Source: Altererythrobacter sp.
GTDB lineage: Bacteria > Pseudomonadota > Alphaproteobacteria > Sphingomonadales > Sphingomonadaceae
Direction: 5' to 3'
Assembly (NCBI GenBank): GCA_023299945.1
Contig: JALZVZ010000245.1
Location: forward strand, 1 to 9,416
Length of the DNA: 9,416 bases
Shown: positions 1-5,522 of the stretch, one piece after another
Position numbering within the stretch: the first letter of the stretch is position 1
How the letters are laid out: each line of letters starts with the position of its first letter
Notes under the pieces: model-generated
Databases searched by the model: none
Told to the model about the DNA's origin: nothing
The model's input: the letters and a program-made list of their open reading frames with translations, nothing else
Program-made: the position numbers and the translations under genes

Positions 1-894
1 GGCTATCCCGTAATTATCAAGGCAGCCAGCGGCGGCGGCGGACGCGGCATGAAAGTCTGCGAAAGCGAAGACCAGCTTGAAACATTGATGAGCCAAGCGG
101 GCAGCGAAGCGGCAGCAGCGTTCGGCGATGCGACCGTTTATATCGAGAAATATCTCGGCAATCCGCGCCACATCGAATTTCAAGTCTTTGGCGATGGCAA
201 AGGCAATGCCATCCATTTGGGCGAGCGCGATTGTTCGCTGCAACGGCGCCACCAAAAAGTGTTGGAAGAAGCCCCCTCCCCAATTATCACTGACGAAGAG
301 CGGATGCGCATGGGCGAGGTTTGCTCCAAAGCGATGCGCGACATGGCGTATCGCGGCGCAGGCACGATCGAATTTCTGTGGGAAGACGGCGAGTTCTATT
401 TCATCGAAATGAACACCCGCCTTCAGGTTGAGCACCCCGTCACAGAAGCGATCACCGGCGTCGATCTGGTGCGCGAACAAATCCGCGTTGCGGACGGCAT
501 GCCGCTGTCGGTTACTCAGGATGAGCTTGAATTTAACGGCCATGCAATTGAATGCCGGATCAATGCTGAAGATCCGTTCAAATTCACCCCGTCGCCGGGC
601 GAAGTGACCTACTACCACCCTGCTGGCGGCATGCATGTGCGCGTCGATTCAGGGCTGTATGCAGGCTATAAAATCCCGCCTTATTACGACAGCATGATCG
701 CCAAATTGATCGTTTACGGCCGCAACCGCGAAGGCTGCATTATGCGCCTGAAACGCGCGCTGGAAGAGATGGTTGTTGAGGGGCCGATCACCAATATTCC
801 GCTGCATCAGGAACTGCTAAAGCAAGATGATATTTTGAACGGGGATTACTCGATCAAGTGGCTGGAGGAATGGCTGGAAACGCGGGAAGGTTGA
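1..894 (+). CDS. accC: Biotin carboxylase subunit of acetyl-CoA carboxylase (5' truncated by window)
   Basis: AccC carboxylates biotin on the carrier protein AccB using ATP and bicarbonate, the first half-reaction of malonyl-CoA synthesis in fatty acid biosynthesis; it is cytoplasmic. The reading frame is open from base 1 and starts inside the ATP-grasp domain at GYPVIIKAASGGGGRGM, so roughly the first 150 of about 450 residues lie outside; 297 codons precede the TGA at 892. The Lys of VIIKA and the glycine-rich loop bind ATP. Further on are HLGERDCSLQRRHQK and EMNTRLQVEHPVTE, which carry the metal and catalytic Glu, Asn and Arg residues, followed by the C-terminal biotin carboxylase domain (CRINAEDP, PYYDSMIAKLIVYG). 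All key residues seen are intact. The internal ATG at 49 is not the start. The last 41 bp overlap the convergent RES-domain gene. Propionyl- or pyruvate-carboxylase paralogues are less likely because the protein ends straight after the carboxylase domain. Confidence 0.97.
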   Translation, partial: GYPVIIKAASGGGGRGMKVCESEDQLETLMSQAGSEAAAAFGDATVYIEKYLGNPRHIEFQVFGDGKGNAIHLGERDCSLQRRHQKVLEEAPSPIITDEERMRMGEVCSKAMRDMAYRGAGTIEFLWEDGEFYFIEMNTRLQVEHPVTEAITGVDLVREQIRVADGMPLSVTQDELEFNGHAIECRINAEDPFKFTPSPGEVTYYHPAGGMHVRVDSGLYAGYKIPPYYDSMIAKLIVYGRNREGCIMRLKRALEEMVVEGPITNIPLHQELLKQDDILNGDYSIKWLEEWLETREG

Positions 895-1312
895 GGCAAG
901 CTTCAAAGTCAAAACGCCTGACTTCCAGCGGCGCAATCGAATTTGCGTCAGGATGCAGCGGATTCATCATAATGACCGAAGCCTCTGGCAATACGGCTGA
1001 TTGAACCTGAGCCAACAAAGTACGGCCAGAAAGAAGCCAATCGTCGCCAATTCGGCGTTTTTCGTTGGCATCCTCAACAAATGGAAGGTCCTCAGGGACG
1101 ATATCTGTCTCCGTCCAACCGAGGCAGTAGTCCTGATCGATCCCTTTAAGATCGCGCGGCAAATATCGTATAACCACCAGAACTGCCAAACCGGGCTCAG
1201 ATGCAAAGCTAACAACCGGAGCACCGGGTGAAGTCCAACGCCCGCCGATCGCTTGCTGCCCTGCGCCATCAAGGTCCAAAAAGGGTTGGCGAACCAGGCG
1301 CCAGAGCTTCAT
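854..1312 (-). CDS. RES-domain protein (NAD+-phosphorylase toxin fold), probably degenerate and without antitoxin
   Basis: This 152-residue protein is almost entirely one RES domain. The matching landmarks are the MKLWRL start, GGRW (Arg25), the SPGAPVV strand, GDDWLLSGR, VQSAVLPE (Ser105), MNPLHPD and a closing FDF strand. Known RES proteins such as MbcT degrade NAD+ and are neutralised by a Xre/MbcA/ParS-type antitoxin encoded next to them. Counting from the conserved Arg, the usual Tyr at +10 is Ser35 and the usual Glu at +21 is Val46; Glu39 lies nearby but off register. This was aligned by eye and suggests reduced or lost catalysis. The start is taken at ATG 1312, with GGGA 8 nt upstream; an in-frame TTG at 1351 would add 13 residues that do not look like the family. 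It lies 48 bp after the Lrp regulator, probably in its operon, and its end overlaps accC. No antitoxin gene is visible in the window. Confidence 0.85.
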   Translation of the reverse strand: MKLWRLVRQPFLDLDGAGQQAIGGRWTSPGAPVVSFASEPGLAVLVVIRYLPRDLKGIDQDYCLGWTETDIVPEDLPFVEDANEKRRIGDDWLLSGRTLLAQVQSAVLPEASVIMMNPLHPDANSIAPLEVRRFDFEACLNLPAFPAIPPAT

Positions 1313-1360
1313 TGCAAGTATCCCACTAAGAAAACGAAACGCAGGCCACAAACTCCAGAA

Positions 1361-1837
1361 CTAAATCGGCACACCCGGCTCATGTTTCGCAGTGCGGATC
1401 GTCAGCGATGTTTTCACGCTCGCGACATTGGGCGCAGGGGTTAGCTTGCTGGTCAAAAATTCCTGAAAGCTCTGCAGATCGCGGCTTACGACCTTTAGAA
1501 TAAAGTCGATCTCGCCATTGAGCATATGCACCTCGCGCACTTCTTTCAGCTCAGCCATATGGTCTTCAAATTCGCGCAATGCGCTCTCGGCTTGGGACTT
1601 CAAGCTGACCATGGCGAACACAGTGATTGCAAAACCGAGGCTGGAGGCGTCCAGATCGGCATGATATCCGCGGATAACGCCCGCTTCTTCCAATCCGCGC
1701 ACACGGCGCAAACACGGAGGCGCGGTTAGGCCAACACGCTGGGCAAGTTCTACATTTGTGACCCGCCCCTCTGCCTGCAATTCAGAAAGCAAGCGCCGGT
1801 CAATATCATCCAGATTAGCCATATTTCTTTCCGTCAT
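1361..1837 (-). CDS. Lrp/AsnC family transcriptional regulator
   Basis: This is a DNA-binding regulator of the leucine-responsive/AsnC family, 158 residues, the usual length. Residues about 8-60 form the N-terminal winged helix (LDDIDRRLLSELQ, then NVELAQRVGLTAPPCLRRV as the helix-turn-helix, then GLEEAGVIRGYHA). Residues about 68-150 form the RAM ligand-binding and oligomerisation domain, with the effector-site motif LNGEIDF near 106-112. Family members usually bind amino acids, form dimers to octamers and autoregulate; the effector here cannot be read from sequence. ATG 1837 follows GGAAGAGGG; ATG 1822 (MANLDDID) follows GGAAAGA and is an equally plausible start. The RES-domain gene follows after 48 bp on the same strand, and a histidine kinase gene is divergent. 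A direct repeat and an AT-rich dyad in the shared upstream region are candidate binding sites. Confidence 0.95.
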   Translation of the reverse strand: MTERNMANLDDIDRRLLSELQAEGRVTNVELAQRVGLTAPPCLRRVRGLEEAGVIRGYHADLDASSLGFAITVFAMVSLKSQAESALREFEDHMAELKEVREVHMLNGEIDFILKVVSRDLQSFQEFLTSKLTPAPNVASVKTSLTIRTAKHEPGVPI

Positions 1838-1858
1838 CCCTCTTCCGCGTTCAATGAA

Positions 1859-1903
1859 GCCGTCAATTTTAACCGATCAACAAAGCCCGCCGTCATTTTC
1901 AAC
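1859..1903. repeat. Imperfect 15-bp direct repeat upstream of the Lrp gene
   Basis: GCCGTCAATTTTAAC (1859-1873) and GCCGTCATTTTCAAC (1889-1903) agree at 13 of 15 positions and start exactly 30 bp apart, about three helical turns. They lie 22-66 bp upstream of the Lrp/AsnC start in a divergent intergenic region. Lrp-family proteins commonly bind helically phased repeats in their own promoters, so these are candidate autoregulatory sites. That role is inference. Confidence 0.45.
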
Positions 1904-1944
1904 GCCTCGCTGAGCAATGAACCCTCATATTTCCCATGTCCACG

Positions 1945-1957
1945 CTAATATTATTAG
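1945..1957. promoter_or_regulatory. AT-rich dyad (possible operator) between Lrp and histidine kinase genes
   Basis: CTAATATTATTAG is a perfect inverted repeat with 6-bp arms around one central base, about 77 bp upstream of the kinase ATG and 108 bp upstream of the Lrp ATG. Its AT-rich dyad form suits an Lrp/AsnC operator, but it does not match the E. coli Lrp consensus at the outer positions. No convincing -35/-10 pair could be fixed around it. Confidence 0.35.
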
Positions 1958-2033
1958 TCTGGCAGCAATTGTCCCGCTTTGCAACGCAGGCACAAGCACT
2001 GCTTCGAAAAGTGCGCTATTCTGATAAAGCTAT

Positions 2034-3986
2034 ATGTCACCCGTATTGCGCGGCATCTTCGCCTGCCTGCCTCAAAGGATCAACGCCGCCTCCATGTTCT
2101 TCGATGACCGCCTTGCCACAGTTCTGCGCCACCGCGCGGATGGCGACGCGGCTGCGCGCACGCAGTTCAGGCAATTGCTCGATCTGCTTGGCAACCGTCC
2201 GCATGGTTCTGGCGGCGATGAAAGCTTGCTGGCGGCGGCTTGGTTGCGGCTGGGCGCATTGGGCGAGATTATTCCGTCAAAGGACCGTGCGGAGATTGTA
2301 AGCGAGACCGGCTGGCGCTTCCGGAATCCAGAATTGGCCGCACATTTGGCCGAGGATGAGCCAGATGTCGCCGCCGCCGCAATTGCCCGTGCGGATTTGA
2401 GTGAGGATGATTGGACCGCACTGATCCCGCATTTGCCGATCCGAGCACGCGGATTTCTGCGCCGCCGAAAAAAATTGCCAAGCAGCGCAGAGGCACTGCT
2501 TGAACAATTGGGCGTAGCAGACCGGGGCCTGCCGGTGCCAGAGGCCCGCTTCGATGTGGGTAATGAGGCTGAAGGCGACCTATCTGTCGAGATCGAACAG
2601 GGGGTGGTATCCGATAAGGATACAAATGTATTTGGCAATACTGAGCCAGATATAGGAGAAGCAGACAGCATTCTTCGCAGCTCTACTCCTGAAGGGCTAC
2701 CGGCTTCGACAATCGCGAAAGTTCTCTCAACACCGACGCCTCCCCTAGCAGCACCAAGCCGTATATCGTCCAGCGACATTGAAAAGTCCGAAATCACCGA
2801 GCTGGTTGAACGCATTGCGCAATTCCGCAAGGATCACGTCCCGTCCTCACCAACCGGCGAAAGCTCACCGCGCCTGCCACTTGACGAAAAGCTGGGTGAG
2901 CGCGGCCAGAAAGCGTCTGTCTTCGGATTTTCCGCCGATACAAGGGGTAGAATTGACTGGGCTGAGCTGGACGTAGCCCCGATGATTATTGGCAAGCGCC
3001 TGACCGAGCCGCGCCAGATCGGTTCACTCGATGCACAAAACCCAGCAACCCGCGCCTTTGCCGGGCATCAGCCGATCAGGGGCGCATTGCTTACTTTTGA
3101 GGGCGCACCTGCCATTGCCGGTGAATGGGTGGTCGACGCCCAGCCCCAATTTGAGCTGAGCAGCGGACGCTTTCAAGGCTATCTCGGACGGATGCGGCGG
3201 CGTGTGTCTACCGCCTCTAAAACCGCCTCTGCTGAAGCTGACCGCATTCGGCAATTGCTGCATGAATTGCGCACGCCGGTAAATGCACTGCAGGGCTTTG
3301 CAGAAATCATCCAGCAGCAATTGTTTGGCCCTGCGCCCAATGAATATCGTGCCTTAGCCGCGAATATCGCCAGCGATTCAGCACGCATTCTTGCCGGCTT
3401 TGACGAGCTTGAACGGCTGGCCCGGCTGGAAAGCGGCGCTATGACCTTGCCTGAAGGCTCCAGCGACATCAGCAGCATCATCCAGCATATGACCGCGCAA
3501 TTGCAGCCTGTGCTTGCACCTCGGATGGCAGGTTTTGTGCTTAAGCAGACGGATAAAGGCCCGCTGTCCATTGGCATCGACCACGAAGATGCCGAGGCGA
3601 TGATCTGGCGCATCATGGGCACTTTGGCCGGTTGCTGCGCCGCGTCGGAGAATTTGGGGCTAAGCATCAGCGCACAGGCCGGACAGGCCAGCGTCCAATG
3701 GGATATGCCGGCGCAATTGGAAGCAGAAGACAAGCCCTTTGCCGCAGACATCTCCCCATCAACTGATGGCCTATCTGCTGGCCTGTTTGGCGCAGGTTTC
3801 AGCCTGCGTCTGGCAAGAGCTGAAGCGCGATCTGCGGGCGGAGACTTAAGCATCGCCGAGGGACGGTTAACTCTGACCCTCCCCAGCTTGGCCGCCCCCT
3901 TGGCCGCCACCTTGACCGGAGCCGATAGCAGCCCTAGCTCTGATGACGCTCAAAAAGCAGCGAACGACAGCCAAGAAAGGAACTAG
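2034..3986 (+). CDS. Cytoplasmic PAS-type sensor histidine kinase with degenerate ATPase domain
   Basis: This 650-residue protein has no membrane segment or signal peptide. Residues about 21-160 are helical and resemble DUF2336-like repeats (LAAHLAEDEPDVAAAAIARA, WTALIPHLPIRARGFLRRR). Residues about 165-290 form a low-complexity linker. About 294-390 is PAS-like, ending in GRFQGYLGRMRR. HisKA follows with the H-box HELRTPVNALQGF and phospho-acceptor His410. The last 150 residues hold the position of a HATPase_c domain, and GLFGAGFSLRLARAEARSAGG (from 583) echoes a G2 box, but the N-box asparagines and the DxGxG G1 box are not recognisable. It may therefore be a pseudokinase or phosphatase-like regulator. 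No response regulator is adjacent; the deacetylase-like gene follows after 66 bp and may be co-transcribed. ATG 2034 has no clear ribosome binding site. ATG 2094 (MFFDDRLATVL) looks more like the start of the folded protein and may be the true one. Confidence 0.82.
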   Translation: MSPVLRGIFACLPQRINAASMFFDDRLATVLRHRADGDAAARTQFRQLLDLLGNRPHGSGGDESLLAAAWLRLGALGEIIPSKDRAEIVSETGWRFRNPELAAHLAEDEPDVAAAAIARADLSEDDWTALIPHLPIRARGFLRRRKKLPSSAEALLEQLGVADRGLPVPEARFDVGNEAEGDLSVEIEQGVVSDKDTNVFGNTEPDIGEADSILRSSTPEGLPASTIAKVLSTPTPPLAAPSRISSSDIEKSEITELVERIAQFRKDHVPSSPTGESSPRLPLDEKLGERGQKASVFGFSADTRGRIDWAELDVAPMIIGKRLTEPRQIGSLDAQNPATRAFAGHQPIRGALLTFEGAPAIAGEWVVDAQPQFELSSGRFQGYLGRMRRRVSTASKTASAEADRIRQLLHELRTPVNALQGFAEIIQQQLFGPAPNEYRALAANIASDSARILAGFDELERLARLESGAMTLPEGSSDISSIIQHMTAQLQPVLAPRMAGFVLKQTDKGPLSIGIDHEDAEAMIWRIMGTLAGCCAASENLGLSISAQAGQASVQWDMPAQLEAEDKPFAADISPSTDGLSAGLFGAGFSLRLARAEARSAGGDLSIAEGRLTLTLPSLAAPLAATLTGADSSPSSDDAQKAANDSQERN

Positions 3987-4052
3987 TCACAGCGATGCTT
4001 GACTGAGCGGGGGTAATTTAGGCCGGGGTAAGAAACCATCACTAGTGCATCC

Positions 4053-5039
4053 ATGCTCGATCCGCCCGTTGCGGGGCTGGAAGCTGAATTTGCGGCCGGT
4101 TTTGGCCAGCGCGTTTTGCTAACCGTCGATACCGAGGAAGAATTTGATTGGAACGCGCCGTTTAGCTCTGCTGATCACGGCTTCGAACATGTGCCTGCGA
4201 TTGCCCGATTCCAACGCTTCTGCGAGACACTTGGCGTCATACCGCTTTATTTGGTTGATTGGCCGATAGTGCAATGTGACGAGGCCACCGCACTGCTTGA
4301 CGATGCCGTCAAAAGCGGAAAAGCGGAAATCGGCTTGCAATTACACCCCTGGGTAAACCCGCCTCACCATGAAGACGTGACGACCCGCAACTCCTTTGCG
4401 GGCAATTTGCCGCCCGAATTAGAGAAAGCGAAGTTTGAGGCGCTTGCCGGCGCGATTGAACACAGGTTTGGCTCTGCCCCGCTGATTTACCGCGCAGGAC
4501 GCTATGGTTTGGGCCCGCATTCAGCTGACATTCTAAAGAGCAATGGCTTTGCGATCGATACGTCCGTCCGCTCCAATTACGATTATAGCGATAGGCACGG
4601 GCCTGATTATTCGCATCACCCACTCACACCCTATTGGACCGACGCAGCGCGCGATCTATTGGAACTGCCGGTGACGACTGTATTTTGGGGCATGTTGCGC
4701 AAGCAGGGGCGCATGCTTGCGCCTTTCCTCAAAAAAATGCCGCAACTCGGCGGAATTTTGGCGCGCACCAAGATGTTGGAGAAAATTCCACTCACCCCAG
4801 AAGGCGTGACCTTAGACGAGGGCTTGCGCGGCGCGGATATGGCAATTGATGACGGATTGCCGCTCATCGTGCTCTCGCTACATAGCCCCTCGCTTGCTCC
4901 AGGTTTCACACCCTATGTCCACAACGACAGCGATCTGGATGCTCTTTATGAGTGGCTGCGTGTTATGATCACCTATTTCAATCAACGGGGCGTAAAACCC
5001 ACAAGTGTGGCCGAAATTATGCGTTCAATTTTGAGATAG
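4053..5039 (+). CDS. Polysaccharide-deacetylase-like protein (divergent NodB/CE4-type fold)
   Basis: The 328-residue protein has no signal peptide and is predicted cytoplasmic. It shows an early strand and acidic motif LLTVDTEEEFDW (Asp26), then GLQLHPWVNPP (His98), then YRAGRYGLG (Arg147, Arg150), GFAIDTSV (Asp169) and, near the end, LSLHSPSL (His277). These match the order of motifs in the NodB-like polysaccharide deacetylase superfamily, which removes acetyl groups from sugar polymers by metal-dependent hydrolysis. The classic HxxxH metal motif is replaced by HPWVNPP, so the true substrate is open; exopolysaccharide or glycan-precursor metabolism is a guess. ATG 4053 is the only start after the in-frame stop at 4029, and it lacks a clear Shine-Dalgarno sequence. 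It follows the degenerate kinase gene by 66 bp on the same strand. The next genes downstream are tRNAs, and no terminator hairpin was found after its TAG. Confidence 0.82.
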   Translation: MLDPPVAGLEAEFAAGFGQRVLLTVDTEEEFDWNAPFSSADHGFEHVPAIARFQRFCETLGVIPLYLVDWPIVQCDEATALLDDAVKSGKAEIGLQLHPWVNPPHHEDVTTRNSFAGNLPPELEKAKFEALAGAIEHRFGSAPLIYRAGRYGLGPHSADILKSNGFAIDTSVRSNYDYSDRHGPDYSHHPLTPYWTDAARDLLELPVTTVFWGMLRKQGRMLAPFLKKMPQLGGILARTKMLEKIPLTPEGVTLDEGLRGADMAIDDGLPLIVLSLHSPSLAPGFTPYVHNDSDLDALYEWLRVMITYFNQRGVKPTSVAEIMRSILR

Positions 5040-5119
5040 TCGAAATTTTGCTGCGACTACTGCTTGTAACAAGATAAAAGGCGCTGTAGGGGCCGGTTCG
5101 CATCGCGCGATAATGGTCT

Positions 5120-5196
5120 GGGCCTGTAGCTCAGTTGGTTAGAGCTGGCCGCTCATAACGGCTAGGTCGCGGGTTCGAGTCCTGCCGGGCCCACCA
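5120..5196 (+). tRNA. tRNA-Ile2 (CAU anticodon; may be labelled tRNA-Met)
   Basis: The 77-nt cloverleaf has acceptor strands GGGCCTG and CGGGCCC, D stem GCTC/GAGC, anticodon stem GGCCG/CGGCT with loop CTCATAA, T arm GCGGG-TTCGAGT-CCTGC, and an encoded CCA. The anticodon is CAU. The anticodon arm and variable region (CGCTCATAACGGCT, GGTCGC) resemble E. coli minor isoleucine tRNA rather than elongator or initiator tRNA-Met. The first anticodon base would therefore be converted to lysidine by TilS so that it reads AUA codons. Confidence 0.93.
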
Positions 5197-5221
5197 CCGC
5201 GATTTATGCGATGCACGCGAA

Positions 5222-5239
5222 TTCTCCTTTGCGGGAGAA
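5222..5239 (+). other. Small hairpin in the tRNA-Ile2/tRNA-Pro spacer
   Basis: TTCTCC (5222-5227) and GGAGAA (5234-5239) can pair across a 6-nt loop in the 59-nt spacer between the two tRNAs. No T-run follows, so it is more likely a processing or spacer structure of a two-tRNA transcript than a terminator. Confidence 0.35.
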
Positions 5240-5255
5240 CACGCTGAAAATCGGT

Positions 5256-5332
5256 CGGGGAGTGGCGCAGCCTGGTAGCGCACCTGTTTTGGGTACAGGG
5301 GGTCGCAAGTTCGAATCTTGTCTCCCCGACCA
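5256..5332 (+). tRNA. tRNA-Pro (TGG anticodon)
   Basis: The 77-nt cloverleaf has acceptor strands CGGGGAG and CTCCCCG, D stem GCGC/GCGC, anticodon stem CCTGT/ACAGG with loop TTTGGGT (anticodon TGG), T arm GCAAG-TTCGAAT-CTTGT, and encoded CCA. It reads CCA and other CCN codons by wobble. It lies 59 nt after tRNA-Ile2 on the same strand, and the pair probably shares one precursor transcript. A run of five T follows the CCA directly. Confidence 0.97.
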
Positions 5333-5344
5333 TTTTTCAAAAAA

Positions 5345-5366
5345 TCACTACGTATATTGATAGTGA
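5345..5366. repeat. Inverted repeat TCACTA-N10-TAGTGA after tRNA-Pro
   Basis: TCACTA (5345-5350) and TAGTGA (5361-5366) are perfect 6-bp inverted arms around a 10-bp AT-rich spacer. The repeat sits 13 bp after the tRNA-Pro CCA and about 160 bp before the response regulator start. It could be an operator for a dimeric regulator or a weak transcript-end hairpin; no T-run follows the second arm. Confidence 0.35.
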
Positions 5367-5412
5367 AGAGAGCCGCAGCCACTGCTTGCGTTGCTCCAAA
5401 TGGCCACTTGCG

Positions 5413-5483
5413 GTAAAGAGTTGTAAAAACCGGCCCCTTAAAAGCCGCAGAGACTGGTTACTAAACGGCTAAGATGTAAAGAG
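5413..5483 (+). promoter_or_regulatory. Tandem GTAAA repeats upstream of the OmpR-type regulator
   Basis: GTAAAGAGTT (5413) and GTAAAAACCG (5423) place two GTAAA half-sites exactly 10 bp apart, and the full octamer GTAAAGAG recurs at 5476-5483. OmpR/PhoB-type regulators bind direct repeats with about 10-11 bp period, so these are candidate autoregulatory sites for the gene starting at 5523. No convincing -35/-10 pair was identified, so the promoter itself is not placed. A second octamer, AGCCGCAG, is repeated at 5371 and 5443. Confidence 0.35.
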
Positions 5484-5522
5484 AAGGCTCATAAACAAAA
5501 GCGACAAGGGATCGGGAAAATC

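Noticed and set aside
1313..1351. TTG at 1351 as the RES-domain start
   Set aside because: The extra 13 residues lie before the MKLWRL start expected for the family, and ATG 1312 has a GGGA at suitable spacing.
1996..2014. GCACT/AGTGC inverted pair upstream of the kinase start
   Set aside because: A 5-bp stem with a 9-nt loop is expected by chance and has no supporting context.
2072..2830. 252-codon minus-strand open frame inside the degenerate kinase gene
   Set aside because: Its Ser/Arg-rich, low-complexity sequence has no domain and is the shadow of a GC-rich coding strand.
3179..3910. 243-codon minus-strand open frame over the kinase HisKA/ATPase region
   Set aside because: The plus strand carries the H-box and domain order in this stretch. 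The antisense product is Ser/Ala/Arg-rich with no recognisable motif.
4010..4031. GGGGTAA repeated at 4010 and 4025 between the kinase and deacetylase-like genes
   Set aside because: It is short and too far (about 21 nt) from ATG 4053 to serve as a ribosome binding site. It could be chance in a G-rich patch.
5109..5114. GATAAT as a -10 box for the tRNA pair
   Set aside because: It ends 5 nt before the mature tRNA 5' end, leaving almost no leader, and no -35-like hexamer sits 16-18 bp upstream. An alternative pair (TTGCTG at 5048, GATAAA at 5073) has a 19-bp spacer and is also weak.
5120..5332. tRNA genes as an integration site for a mobile element
   Set aside because: No integrase, no repeated tRNA 3' end and no composition shift is visible in the flanking sequence.
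5131..5382. Open frames antisense to the tRNA pair, containing phrases such as RQDSNPRPSRYERPALTN and GDKIRTCDPLYPKQVRYQ
   Set aside because: These are reverse-strand translations of tRNA-Ile2 and tRNA-Pro. This kind of peptide is a well-known false gene call next to bacterial tRNAs.
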